64,000 nucleotides of DNA from contig NC_089234.1 in the NCBI RefSeq assembly GCF_963924675.1, forward strand, positions 61,353,153 to 61,417,152, read 5' to 3'. Origin of the DNA: Phocoena phocoena (lineage: Eukaryota; Chordata; Mammalia; Artiodactyla; Phocoenidae). Below are positions 1 through 11,292 of the stretch, in pieces. Positions within the stretch are counted from its first letter, which is position 1; each line of letters starts with the position of its first letter. The notes under the pieces were generated by a model that made no database searches, had not been told where the DNA came from, and saw only the letters and a program-made list of their open reading frames with translations. The position numbers and the translations under genes were made by a program.

Positions 1-957
1 GGTCATGTATCTGAGAAATCTCTTTTTTTTTTTATGAAGAATTTTCTCTATGTTTTCTTCTAGAAATTTTATAGTTTTAGGTTTTACATTTAGGTCTATG
101 ATTCATTTTGAGTTACTTTTTTGTACATGGTACAAGGTAGGGATCCAACTCCATTTTTTTTTTTTTGCATATGGACATCCAGTTTTTCTAGCAGCATTTG
201 TTGAATAGACTAACTCATGTCCTTTGATTCGCCTTTGTACTTTAGTAAAATATCAGTTATCCATCTACGTGTGGGTTTATTTCTGGATTCTTTATTCTGT
301 TCCATTAATCTATTTGTCTGGCTTTATATCAATACCACACTGTTTTGATTGCCCTAGCTTTATAGTAAATCTTGAAAATCAGGTAGTGTTAGCTCTTCAA
401 TTTTGTTCGTCTTTTTCAAAGTAGTTTTGACTATTCTAACTCCTTTGCATTTCCATATAAATTTTAGAATCAGCTTGTGAATTTCAACTAAAAACCCTGC
501 TGGGATTTTGATTAGAATTGCATTGAATCTATACACCAATTTTGGGAGGATTTATATCTTAACAATATTAGCCTTTCTTTAATTTCTCTTGGCATTATTT
601 TGCAGTTTTCAATGTTCAGGTGTTCACATATTTTATCAGATTTATCTCTGAGTATTTTATATTTTTATACTATTTTTTAATACTATTATAAGTGATACTT
701 TTTAAAATTTCAATTTACAATTGTTCATTGCCAATATATAGAAGTACAACTGATTTTTAAATATATTATTGACCTTACATCCTGCAACCTTGCTAAACTC
801 ATTAAATCTTCTAGCTTTTTTGCAGATTCCATCAGATTTTTTACATAGACCATCATGTTGTCTGCAAATAAACAGTTTTGTTTATTGCTTGCCGATTTGG
901 TTGCCTTTTATTTCTTCTTGCCTAATTGTACTGGCTAGAACCTGTATAATGTTTTTT
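1..957 (-). mobile_element. Old L1 fragment (ORF2 region, antisense)
   Basis: The plus strand reads as the reverse complement of mammalian L1 ORF2, with familiar antisense phrases such as 'ttttgagttac' near 105 and 'ccatcatgttgtctgcaaa' near 850, the reverse of the FADD-type reverse-transcriptase motif region. Stops and small indels are everywhere, so no protein is encoded. The same ORF2 region appears again at about 1980-2760, so this is a separate copy from the next element and not a continuation. The left end lies outside the window. Its right end abuts the 3' end of the neighbouring L1. Confidence 0.85.
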
Positions 958-2925
958 CCTCCCAAGCTTTATTGAGATATAATTGACATATGACATTGTA
1001 TAAGTTTAAGGTGTACAACATATTGATTTGATACCCTTATATATTACAAAATGATCACCACCTCCATTGTGTCACATAATTACCATTTCTTTTTTGTAGT
1101 GAGGACATTTAAGAGCTACTTAGCAATTTTCAATTATATAATACTGTATCATTAACTGTAATCACCATGCTGTACATTGGATCCCCAGAACTTATTCATC
1201 TTATAATTGGAAGATTGTACCCTTTGACCAACATTTCTCCATTCCCTCCACCCCTGCAGCCCCTAGCAACCACCACTCTACTTTGTTTCTGTGAGTTTGG
1301 CTTTTTTAATTTCCACATATAAGTGAGGTCATACAATATTTGTCTTTGTCTGACTCATTTCACTTAGCATAATACCCTTAAGACTCATCCACATTGTCAC
1401 AAATGGCAGGATTTCCTTTTTTTTCTCAAGACTGAATAATATTACATTATACATATGCACAAACGTTCCCTTTTCTCCACATCATTGCCAGCACTTGTTA
1501 ACTTGACTTTTTGGTAATAGCCATTCTAACAGGTGTGGGGTGATAGCTCATTGCGATTTTGATTTGCATTTCCTTGATAATTAGTGATGCTGAAAACCTT
1601 TTTATGTACCTATTGGCCATTTGTGCGTCTTCTTTAGAAAACTGTCTATTCAGTTCCTCTGCCCATTTTAAAATTGGCTTTTTTTTTTTGCTCTTGAGTT
1701 GTATGAGTTCTTTTAAAATTTTGGATATTAACGCCTTGTCAGATATATGATTTGCAAATATTTTCTCCCATTTCATAGGTTGCCTTTTCATTTTGTTGAT
1801 TGTTTCTTTTGCTGTGCGGAAGCTTTTTAGTTTGATGTATTTAATGTAGTCTCACTTATTAATTTTTGCTTTTGTTGCTTGTGCTTTTGGTCTCATATCA
1901 TAAAAATCATTGCCAAAACCAATGTCGAGGAGCTCTTCCCCTGTGTTTCCTTCTAGGAGTTTTACAGTTTGGGTTCTTATGTGTAAGTCTTAATCCATTT
2001 TGAGTTAATTTTTGTGAGTGGTATAAATAGGGGTCTAATTTTATTCTTCGGCACGCAGTTATCTAGTTTTCCCAACACCATTTACTGAAGAGACTGTCCT
2101 TTCCCCATTGAGTATCCTTGGCTCCCTTTTCAGATATTAGTCTACCATATATGTGAGGATTTATTTCTGGTCTCTGGGATTCTGTTCCATTGGTCTATGT
2201 GTCTATTTTTATGTCTGTCCTTTACTGTTTTGATTGCTAGAGGTTTGTAGTATTCTTTGAAATCAGGAAATGTGATGCCTCCAGCTTTGTTCTTTCTCAG
2301 GATTGCTTTGGCTATTTGGGGTCTTTTGTGATTTCATTTTAGATTGCTTTTCCTTATTTCTGTGAAAAAATGTTATTGGAATTTTAATAGGGATTGCATT
2401 AAATATATAGATGGGCATTTTAACAATATTAATTCTTCCAAACTATGAACATGGGAAAGCTTTCCATTTGTTTGTGTCTTGTTAAATATCTTTCATCAAA
2501 GTCTTGTAGTTTCCAGTGTACAGATTTTAACTCCATGGTTAAGTTTATTCCTAAGTATTTTATTGATTTTGGTGCTATTTTGAATGGGATTGTTTTCTTT
2601 AGTTCTTTTTCAGATATTTCATTGTTAGTGTATAGAAATGCAACTGTTTTCTGTATGTTGATTTTATAACCTGCAGTTTTACTGAATTCATTGTTTACTT
2701 TTAACAGTTTTTTGGTGGAGTCTTTAGGATTTTCTGTATATAAGATCATATTTATCTGCAAACAAAGACAATTTTATTTCTTCCTTTCTGATTTGGATGC
2801 CCTTTCTTTCTCTCTCTCTCTTTCTCCCTTTCTTCCTTATTGCTCTGATTAGGACTTCCACTACTATGTTGAATTAGAGTGGTGACAGTGAGCACACTTG
2901 TCTTTTTGCTGATCTCAGCCCTGTG
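958..2925 (-). mobile_element. Old L1, 3' UTR plus ORF2 C-terminal half
   Basis: The left edge ('aagctttattgagatataa') is the reverse complement of an L1 3' UTR, and ORF2 follows leftward to rightward in antisense. Two minus-strand open stretches are recognisable L1 ORF2: 1498-1791 (C-terminal region with '[17 protein letters not shown]') and 2429-2761 (reverse-transcriptase/thumb region with '[16 protein letters not shown]'). The element is 5'-truncated or broken at about 2925. It lies immediately after another L1 fragment in the same orientation, giving two tandem L1 pieces. The element is inactive, with many frame breaks. Confidence 0.85.
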
Positions 2926-2939
2926 TGAAATTTAGGCAC

Positions 2940-3420
2940 TGTTCCTTCAAATCATGTTGGTTGGTTCCAACCCCGGCCTCAGGTAGTTTCCTCAAATGAA
3001 TTTGCTGATCAGTACTCTACTGAATACTCAAGGGGCAATCTCTGCAGATCTCTGGAATTCTTTCTCTGTACCATCTTCTCCTTTCTAGTGCTCTGTCTTG
3101 TGAATTCTAGATGAGTCAATCTCCCTGGACTCTCAGCTCCATGTCCTCAACTTAGGGTATCTTCCAGGCTCTGCCTGAAATCCCCTTCCTTGCACTGTAG
3201 CCTAGAAATTTTTTCAATGCAGTAAGCTGGGGAAATCATTGGGTATACCTCATTTGTTTCCCATATTTCAAGAATCACTGTCTTTCATTATTTTCATGTC
3301 CAGTGTCTTGAAAGCCATGTTCCATGTATTTTGTCTTTTTTATTGTTATTTCACATGGGAGGGTATATGCAACCCCTGTTACTTCATCCTAAGAGCAGAA
3401 TTTACAATTTTCTCTTAAGA
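2940..3420 (-). mobile_element. Probable old L1 5'-region relic
   Basis: This stretch resembles the 5' untranslated part of older mammalian L1 elements read in antisense: phrases such as 'cagctccatgtcc', 'gcagtaagctgggg' and 'cccctgttacttcatcc' occur in the expected order. No open frame is present. The join to the ORF2 fragment on its left is abrupt, so it is either an internally deleted L1 or a separate element. The subfamily cannot be named by eye. Confidence 0.5.
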
Positions 3421-3851
3421 AAGAATTTATGAATTTATAAATTTATAGAATTTACAGACTTAATTTCTTTAATTAAAAAAAGAAAACCAGTATTTTATAT
3501 TTATTCACAGCTTTCTTTTTATAGATGCATTTCTTATACAAATGCCTTTCCTTCTACCATTATTTCCATTAACCTGAAGAGTATCCTTATTATTTCTTTA
3601 ATGTGCATATAATAACTATAAATTAAGACTCTATTTATCTGAAAAATGCTTTATTTTGTTGTAATTCTTGAGGATTATTTTTGCTGAATATAGGCTTATA
3701 GGTTGACAAGCTTTTTTTTTCAACCATGGTAAAATCTTATTCCATTATCCTCTAGCTTTCATTGTTTCTTTTTAGAAGTCAATGTTCTTACTGTTCCTCT
3801 GAATATACTGGGTCATTTTTCTCTATCTGCTTTAAGATTTTCTTTTTGCAT

Positions 3852-4378
3852 TAGTTATTTATTGCTATGTAACAAATTACCCTAAAACTTAGAGTTTTAC
3901 AACATTGAACATTAATTATTTTGTAATTTCTGTGGGCCAGGAATTTGGGAGCAACTTCATGATTTTTTGCTTCAGATCTTTCATGAGATTGCAGTCAAGG
4001 CTATAGCTACAGTCATTTAAAGGTTTGACTGAGATCATAGGATATACTTCCAGGATGCTTCACTCACATGGCACCATCAGGAGCCAGTTCCTTGCTGCTT
4101 GCTGGCAGGAGGCCCCAGTTCCTAAACATGTGGACCTCTCCAAGGGTCATGCTCTGGTCCTCAGAGCATGGCATCTGACTTCCCCCAGGGTGAGTGATCC
4201 AAGAGTGAGCACCACCTCTTATGACCTAGTCTTGACAGACACACTATCCTTTCTGCCATATTCTTTGTTAGAAGGGAGGCACTAAGTCCAGCTTACGCTC
4301 AAGGGGCGAGAAATTAGGTATAACCTCTTGAAGGGAAGGGTATCAAAGAATCTGTAGACATGTTATAAAACTACTGTA
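3852..4378. mobile_element. Unnamed ancient mammalian repeat inside L1
   Basis: This ~525 bp block interrupts a readable L1. It begins 'ttagttatttattgctatg' and holds 'aacaaattaccctaaaactt', then 'tctgtgggccaggaatttgg', wording shared by a common mammalian interspersed repeat of LTR or DNA-transposon type. I recognise the repeat but cannot name the family with confidence. The 86-codon open stretch at 4025-4285 lies inside it and is not a gene. Confidence 0.55.
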
Positions 4379-4872
4379 CTTTTCATTTTTAACTTCCATC
4401 GATTTGACTATGATATATCTAGGTTGTGTGAGCTTTTTTGCTTGGTTTTTTGTTTTGTTTGTTTGCTTATTCTGCTCAGGATTCATTGAGCATCTTGGAA
4501 CTGTGAGTTAATATTTCTCATCATTTAATCATTAGTTTTAAAAAAAATTTTTTTGGCCCATTATCTATCCTTTCCTTCTGGGACTCCAAATACATGTCAG
4601 ACAGCTTAATATTATCCCACAGGTCACTGATGCTCCATTAATTATTTTTATATCAATTTTATTTCTCTGCTCTTGTTTGGAAAATTGTCTTGACCTAACT
4701 TCAAGTTTCACTTACCCCTTCTTTTGCAATGTCTAAGTCCATAAGTGAATTCTTTATTTCATATAATATTTTTTCTATTATTTGTTTAGTTTTAGAGTTA
4801 CTATTTCTTTCCTGAAATACTCCATCTATTCACCCGTTATGCACATCTTTTCCTGTACATAGCCTGTAATAT

Positions 4873-5135
4873 TTTTTTAATGGGGTATAGTTGTTTTACA
4901 ATGTTGTGTTAGTTTCTACTGTACAGCAAAGTGAAGTAGAGTTCCCTGTGCTATACAGCAGGTTCTTACTAGTTATCTATTTTATACATATTAGTGTATA
5001 CATGTCAATCCCAATCTCCCAATTCATCACACCACCCCCCACGCCCCGCTTTCCCCCCTTGGTGTCCATACGTTTGTTCTCTACATCTGTGTCTCTATTT
5101 CTGCCTTGCAGACTGGTTCATCTATAACAGTTCTT
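4873..5135 (-). mobile_element. L1 3' UTR fragment (cetartiodactyl type)
   Basis: The block holds the typical antisense L1 3' end of whales and even-toed ungulates, including 'gttgttttacaatgttgtg', 'gctatacagcaggttctta' and the C-rich stretch near 5030. The same wording recurs in the long L1 at 35.4 kb, so the two share a family. The copy is severely 5'-truncated, about 260 bp long, and sits inside an older L1. Confidence 0.8.
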
Positions 5136-5266
5136 TTTAACATCCCATTCTGCTTATGCTAATAACTAGGTCATCTATGGATCTGCTTCTAGTGACCGTT
5201 TTTTCCTTAGTTATGGGTCATATTTGCAGTGATATGTTATAAATGTTTAACAACCAGCTCTCTGAA

Positions 5267-5331
5267 GATGGAGGAAGAGGAGGAAGAAGAGGAGAGGGGA
5301 AAGGGAAAGAAAAAGCAGCAGCAGCAGCAGC
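5267..5331. repeat. GA-rich run followed by (CAG)n
   Basis: A purine-only run of GGA/GAA triplets (about 5267-5315) passes directly into five or six GCA/CAG triplets (about 5316-5331). It is simple sequence, too short to form an expansion array. No coding frame is attached. Confidence 0.9.
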
Positions 5332-5918
5332 GGCCCTGATTTGTAGTGTTTGCCAATTTCCATTGTGTGAATATTCCCACTCAAGCTGAGTTCAAGTTAC
5401 CAACATACCAATAACATAACCGAACACCGACTTATAAAAAGATGTGCACATTTGGTTCGCATGAGCAGAGCTAGCTCCAGCACACCGCTGCATATTTTCT
5501 TACGTCCTCATATGTATAAAATTTTTTAAATGAATACTATCTAGAAAAAATATGAGGACTGAGCTGTAATTTTGCTTTCTTTATGTCTTTCACAGGGAGT
5601 ATAAACACTTTCCTCTGTCTGTGGTGAGGAGCAGATCAATAAGATTCTTCCTGGGTTGAGTTGATTGGTGTTGGGCTTCAGCTTTAGTTAGATCAGGTCA
5701 CCTATGATTAGCTCTATCCGCAACCTCAAGTGCAGTGAGCAGCTTTTCAGTCTCGTTACTGAGCTGGGAAAGGGTTTGGCTGCAGTTTCAGATGGTCTTT
5801 TGGTTTACCTTTGGATTTAATTCTGACAGGACCTTGGAATTCAACGGCTAGAGGAAGGCATAGCGCCATGTGATCCTCTCTCTTAGAGGCAACGTAGCTT
5901 CCTGGTGAAACCCAAAGG
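5332..5918. other. Unannotated intergenic or intronic stretch
   Basis: Nothing is recognisable here apart from scattered AT-rich sequence. There is no open frame of note, no CpG cluster and no clear repeat family. Confidence 0.6.
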
Positions 5919-6125
5919 CAGTGGAGACAGACTGCTTGGACTGGGATTGGAGCTCCTGTCCTTGACAGTTGTGTGCGTTTGAAAACGACCCCTCGCTTGT
6001 CTCAACTTCAGTTTCCTACCTGGAAAATGGGCATGATCCCTCCCTGGGAAAGAGCCCTCATGGGGTTACTGTGAGGAGGAAATGAGATGAGCCGTGTGGT
6101 ATTAGCACAGTGCCTGACGCCCAGC
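5919..6125 (+). mobile_element. MIR SINE
   Basis: The order of typical MIR phrases is preserved: 'gacttggactgggattggag'-like core, 'cttcagtttcctacctg', 'aaaatgggcatgat' and 'ttagcacagtgcctgac' at the end. It is a near full-length ancient tRNA-derived SINE, well worn. Confidence 0.75.
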
Positions 6126-6264
6126 CCCTCCTTTTCAGCGTTGCTTACTCCAGTCTGAGGTCAGAGTACTCACCTCTCCTGGAGGGGCTACTTTAGCTCT
6201 GTCTCTTACCAGTGGCAACAACAAAAAGGGCCTGGTAGGGGTTTTAGTCCCCTCATGATGTTAT

Positions 6265-6655
6265 CTGTCCTTCCTCAAGCCATCACCCAAAATAATATTG
6301 CTTGATATGGGTGGGCCCTAATCCAGTATGACTGGTGTCCTTACAAGAAAGGGACATTTGGACAGAGACGCGCACAGAAGGAAGATGATATGAAGACACT
6401 CAGGGAGAAGGCCACGTGCAGACGGAGGATTGGAGCGGTGCAGCTGCAAGCCAAGAAACTCCAAGGACTGCCGACCAAGAAGCTAAGAAGCAGCGAGGAG
6501 GGATTCTACCCAATCTCAGAGGGAGCACGGCCCTGCCGACACCTCATTTCAGACCTCTAGCATCCAGAACTGTGAGATAATAAATGTCTATTGTTTTAAG
6601 CCATCTGGTTTGTGGCACTTTGTTGTTGCAGCCCTAGGAAACTAGACAAGCCCCT
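6265..6655 (+). mobile_element. MaLR-type LTR fragment
   Basis: The block carries wording typical of mammalian MaLR (MLT/MST-like) solo LTRs: 'tgactggtgtccttacaaga', 'gaagatgatatgaagacac', 'ccagaactgtgagataataa' and 'ttgtggcactttgttgttgc'. It is a lone, degraded LTR with no internal genes. The exact subfamily is not assigned. Confidence 0.6.
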
Positions 6656-6669
6656 TTAGAAAGTGTTAC

Positions 6670-6873
6670 CTTTTTTTTTTTTGCAGTACGTGGGCCTCTC
6701 ACTGTTGTGGCCTCTCCCGCTGTGGAGCACAGGCTCCGGATGCGCAGGCTCAGCGGCCATGTCTCACGGGCCCAGCCGCTCCGCGGCATGTAGGATCTTC
6801 CCGGACAGGGGCACGAACCCGTTCCCCTGCATCAGCAGGCGGACTCTCAACCACTGCACCACCAGGGAAGCCC
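6670..6873 (-). mobile_element. CHR-type SINE (cetacean), with target-site duplication
   Basis: The element is in reverse orientation: poly(T) at 6671-6682, then 'gcagtacgtgggcctctcac', ending 'accagggaagccc'. It is flanked by an exact 13 bp target-site duplication, 'tagaaagtgttac', at 6657-6669 and 6874-6886. This shows retrotransposition by an L1-type endonuclease. The 96-codon frame through it is a read-through of the SINE and not a gene. Confidence 0.95.
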
Positions 6874-7435
6874 TAGAAAGTGTTACTTTATTGACCCTAA
6901 TATACAGCCAAGTGTGTCCCCTATGCCCCTCTCTGTGCTTCCTCAGTATCTGAGTTTCTTCCCTGAATCCCTCCTAGTTGGGGCTCTGGAGCTGCCACTG
7001 CCCCTGCCCCACCCAGAGAAGGAGCTACTGGTTCCCCCGACCCTCCTCCTTTTGCCCCTGCTCCCCCAGTTCCATCCTGCTCTCGCCTTCCAGAAACCAC
7101 CTCTGCCCTCACTCTCCAAAGGGGGGACCTGCACCCACAGGGAGGCAAACAAGTCTTGAGTCCCTCGTGTGCTCCTGGTCTCTGCAACATGAGGTCCCTT
7201 GGGATTCTTGCAGCCCTGCCCCCACAAGAAAGTTGCTGCCAGCCCTGTGCTTTATGAAGACACTGAAGCTCACAGTCACTGGGAAAAAGCCGGCTCAAGA
7301 GGGGAATGTCGGGAATCAGGCTCAGCGGTCACTCCAAAGCCTTCCTCTTTGCACTGCCTGGGGTCCAGTCTTGGCTTGTCTGCTTGCTTCCTGTGTGACC
7401 TGGGGCAGGTCACTCTGATGATGATGGCAATAATA

Positions 7436-7620
7436 ATGACTGTTTACTGAGCACCTACTATGCTCTGGGCTCTTTGCACAAGTCATCTTATCCTCACTCA
7501 TAGGTCCTTACGAGGCAGGATGGGGGCCGCACTACCAGATGTGGGAGGTGAGGCTCAGAGAGGCTGAGGAACTCCACAATAATGTCAAGGCTGGGTTTAC
7601 GATGAGACCAGTCAGCCTAG
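7436..7620 (+). mobile_element. MIR SINE
   Basis: The block starts 'tgtttactgagcacctacta' and continues 'gctctgggctctttgcac', 'gaggctcagagaggctgagg', which is MIR in the orientation where the core precedes the cleaved tail. Overlapping frames between 6914 and 7450 on both strands in the neighbouring GC-rich DNA show no family resemblance. Confidence 0.75.
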
Positions 7621-10275
7621 ATTGGCTTCACTACACCACACTGCTGCCACTTCCCGCTCTGGGTCCCAGTTTCCCCAGTTGGACAAGATGGTTATGAGGC
7701 CCTTTTCCAGCTTCCTGGGCAAATGTCTCCATTCCTGTCTCCTTAAAAATCCCTTCTCCATCCAGCAGCCAGTGATCCTTTAAAGCATAAACTAGATCAT
7801 ACCACTTGCACAATCTGCTGGGGACTTTTTTGTTTACTGTGTGTCTTCCTCTGAGGGCAGGGCCTGGTCTGTCCTCTCACGGCTGAATCCCTGGCACAGA
7901 GAACATTGCCTGGCGCACACTGGGTGCTCAGACAGTGGCTGCTGATGGAGTTAAATCAGCACAGCATGGTGGCTGGGTTGGGAGGCAAGAATGGGGCTGG
8001 GTGGGAGATGAGTCTGCAGGGAAGCTTGGCTGTGCTGGGTCGGTCCTGAGGTTGGTTAAAATCTCAAGATTGTCTGCCCGAGTACCTGCTAGTGAAAATG
8101 ATGGCGTTTGTGAAGTTGATCTTTGGTTCTTGGGCTGACCTCCTTGACTGTCATCCCAAGCCCAACTCTGCCAGAGGCCAGCTCATTTTCCCCAAGGTCT
8201 TATCTGATGGGCTGTTTCTGTCTCTCACATATAGCTCCCCGTATTTTCACATCTGAGTGGAACATAAAGTACTGGGGATACAAAGGGATGCAGTGCTAAT
8301 GGTGGAAGTTTAGACATTGTGAAAGGCTAGAGGTGACATATTTTGGGGCCATGTCTTTGTAGGATCTCAAAACCTTCCTGGTGTGCAATGACTCACTGCA
8401 GAGGGGGAGTGCCACCTGAAGAGATGTGGCTGCTTCCAGGTTGCCTGTTTCAGGATGGGTGAGGCACTGCCTCACCTATGCTCATGGTAACCCTTCCCCT
8501 TCTCCCCACGTAGGGTTGTGGCCGTCTTTTCAGACTCACCCATCCCACCCTTCTCTCTCAGCTAAAATGGACCTGAAGCCCAGAGAGGGTAGTAACTTGC
8601 CTGAAGTCACATGGCAAGACAATCACCTGTGCTATATTGCCCAATTCTTCTGACTCCCAGTCTTTTCTCCAGCTTGGTGATTTTCAATCTGTGTTCCAGG
8701 GAGTTCCAGAGTTCTGCATAGGTATCTAAGAGGCTGCCACAGAGTGGGATTGGGAGGGAGGGGAGGCTGAGTAGGAGTAGTCTACAACCCCACCCCACCT
8801 CCTTCAGTGTAGCTGGTTTACACATTGGGGTCTGTTTAAAGAAAGGGTTTAAGTACTAAAAGAAAACAGTTTGGAAACCAGGGTAATGAGTGGGTAGAGA
8901 TTTTGGAAAGATGGAGGAGGCAGTGGATGACCCCTTCGTGAGATTGTACAGCCATCATTTGCATCATCCCTGGGATGGTTTGGTCCAGGGAGGGAATATT
9001 CAGTAGGTGATAGTCCCCTGGGAAGAACACCATCTACGGGGAAGAGCACGCTCAGCACCTGGCATAGAAGAAGATCAGGAAGATGATTATAATAACAATA
9101 CTACATTTTAGTGGGCTCTTGGCATTGTGCCAGGCATTTTTCATAAGAGATATTAGACTGATGTTTGTTGACTGAATAAATGAACAAAATGGGGCTATTC
9201 CTGTATAGAGAGGCAGGTGTCCTAAATGTTCAGAGAGAGGAGTCTTTAAAGAGAAATGGGAAGCACGATGTTTGCAGCCTTCACTTAACAACCTGACTTG
9301 CAAACCCAGCTCTCCATAGGGGCAGCCACTTCTTTTCAGGTATTGGGTCTGTGACTGGATCTCCTATCTCTGCATGCCTGCACACACCGGACTCATCCTA
9401 GCTTTCTTTCCCTCCATAAAGGTTTGGTCGATGTCAGGAGTGGGACATCAGAGGGAATTTCAGGAGAGTCTTCCCACTTGGGCAAACAAGCACAGAGAAG
9501 CAAAGTGACCCTCCCCAGGCAGCACAGCAATTCCAGTCTAGCACAGCAGCCCCTAGAAACTGCCTTGGCCAGAATCTTGGCCTCAAATTCTCTCCCTATG
9601 ACGAATACCAGGTCAAAGGTGATTTCAAGGACTGGGTGAAACCTGCCCTATGAAAAAGTTCCAGAGAAACTAAGGAGAGAGAGAAAAGTAACAGGCCAGG
9701 CCAGCTGATCTGGTTCCTCCCTTGGCCTGGGGAGGAGATGGCCCTAGCCTCCTCTCCCTTCCCGCTAGGGAGTTTCTGACAGACCTGGGAGCCGAGGAGG
9801 GCCCTGCTTGCTGGTGGCCCAAGCCCAGATAATGCAAGGCAGCAACTGGGGTCATAGAGCTGACAGGTCTGATGTGTGTCATGATATGCTCCCTCTGGGA
9901 GCCCTCTGCCGGCACCCGGACACAGGAAGCCTGCAGAGGCCTGGGCTGACAATGCCTGCCCTGGGCCTGTCTGTTCTGCCATTAGGCCGTGGGCAGGGAG
10001 GCAGGAGGGGTTGGTGATGCCTGCTTTTCACGCCTGGCTGAATTCAGGACACTCTGGGCCCGTGCCTGCTGACAGATCAGGGTTGGTGCATCTTGAATAA
10101 AATACACTTATAAAGCCTTAGAATCATTTTTTTATGTTGAGATGAACGCGGGGTGCACTGGAAGCACACAGAGGGGCCCTGCTCACTCTTGGGCAGCAAG
10201 GAAGGCTTCCCAGGGCCACCTGAGCCACTTAATGGATAATGCATATTCTAAAGCTAAATTTAGGCCAGGATTCAA
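7621..10275. other. Mid-GC intergenic/intronic DNA with MIR and L2 relics
   Basis: Recognisable pieces are an L2-like 3' end at about 7845-7935 ('gaatccctggcacagagaac'), a MIR piece at about 8565-8625 ('cctgaagtcacatggcaag') and another near 9100-9150 ('cattgtgccaggcattttt'). The small open frames at 8426-9058 and 9424-10017 overlap on both strands and show no domain or family resemblance. There are no CpG clusters or clear splice-flanked exons that I can support. Confidence 0.55.
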
Positions 10276-10561
10276 GACCTTCAGCTCTGTCTAGTTGAAA
10301 TATAACTCAAGTTACATATGTAATTAAAAATTTTCTAGTGGCTTACATTAAAAAAGTAAAAAAAAAAGTGGAATTAATTTTGATATACTATATTTAACTG
10401 AATATGCCCCAAATATTTCAATATGTAACCCTGTAATCAATATAAAATTTATTAATAGTTATTACATTCTTTTTTTAAAAATACTAAGTCTTCAAAATCT
10501 GGTGTATATTTGATGCTTAAAGCTCCTCTAATTTGGGTGCTAGATTTTCATCAGAAACACT

Positions 10562-10889
10562 CGATCAGGACCTCCCTGGTAGCAGAGGGGTTAAGAATCC
10601 ACCTGCCAATGCAGGGGACATGGGTTCGATCCCTGGTCTGGGAAGATCCCACATGCCATGGAGCAAATAAGCCAGAGTGCCACAACTTCTGAGCCTGTGC
10701 TCTAGAGCCTGTGAGCCACAACTACTGAAGCCCGCACGCCTAGAGCCCGTGCTCCGCAACTAGAGAAGCCACTGCAATGAGAAGCCCGCGCACCACAGTG
10801 AAGAGCAGCCCCCGCTCGCCACAACTAGAGAAAGCCCGTGCACAGCAACGAAGACCCAACGCAGCCAAAATAAATAAATAAATATATAA
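10562..10889 (+). mobile_element. CHR-1-like SINE, long form, with target-site duplication
   Basis: The tRNA-derived head ('cctccctggtagcagagggg', 'tgggttcgatccctgg') is followed by the 'cacaactactgaagcccg' body typical of CHR-1, and an (AAATA)n tail. Direct repeats 'agaaacact' at 10553-10561 and 10890-10898 flank it. It interrupts the hAT relic, so it is younger than that element. Confidence 0.9.
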
Positions 10890-10996
10890 AGAAACACTTA
10901 CCAGTATTTACATTTCATAAAATTTACAGCAGAAAAGTATCCATTTTGTTCTAAACATACTAAAGTTTTCCAGTAGGTGAACCAAGTATCAGTTTT

Positions 10997-11123
10997 TTGG
11001 GGTTTTTGTTTTTTGGCCGCACCATGCGGCATGTGGGATCTTAGTTCCCCGACCAGGGATCAAACCCGTGTACCCTGCAGTGGAAGCTCAGAGTCTTAAC
11101 CGCTGGACAGCCAGGAAAGTCCC
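10997..11123 (-). mobile_element. Short tRNA-derived SINE with target-site duplication
   Basis: In reverse orientation it runs from T-rich DNA through 'ggccgcaccatgcggcatg' to 'ccaggaaagtccc'. The flanking repeats 'caagtaYcagtttt' at 10983-10996 and 11124-11137 differ at one base. At ~127 bp it lacks the longer CHR body, so it is a short or truncated relative. It lies within the hAT relic. Confidence 0.85.
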
Positions 11124-11292
11124 TCAAGTACCAGTTTTAAAATTAAAATTTTAAATTTAAATGAATTAAAACTTTTTAAATGAATTAAACTTTAAAAATC
11201 AAAACTGAAATTTCACTTTCTTAGTCACTCCAGCCACACTTCAAGTGCTCAGCAGGCACTGGTGGCCAGTGGCTACCACACTGGACAGCAGA

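Larger units (their letters stand above)
3440..5220 (-). mobile_element. Old L1 (ORF1/5' region) split by two insertions
   Basis: Antisense L1 ORF1-proximal sequence is recognisable at 3600-3850 and resumes at about 4380, where 'tttgactatgatatatctagg' type wording continues the interrupted run. Later blocks include 'ccttctgggactccaaatac' near 4575 and 'cacaggtcactgatgctcc' near 4620. The element is interrupted by an older-type repeat at about 3852-4378 and by a younger L1 3' end at about 4873-5135. A last piece ('tagttatgggtcatatttgc') follows to about 5235. No coding capacity remains. Confidence 0.65.
10276..11292. mobile_element. Long hAT-Charlie-type DNA transposon relic with two nested SINEs
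   Basis: Pieces at 10276-10561, 10890-10996 and 11124-11292 read together as one old nonautonomous hAT element. Phrases are 'tgtctagttgaaatataac', 'attttctagtggcttacatt', 'tactaagtcttcaaaatctg', 'cacttcaagtgctcagcagg' and 'ggccagtggctaccacactgg', close to the well-known 'gtggctagtggctacc...ttggacagc' end. Two SINEs with duplicated target sites interrupt it. No transposase frame survives. The precise family name is not assigned. Confidence 0.65.
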
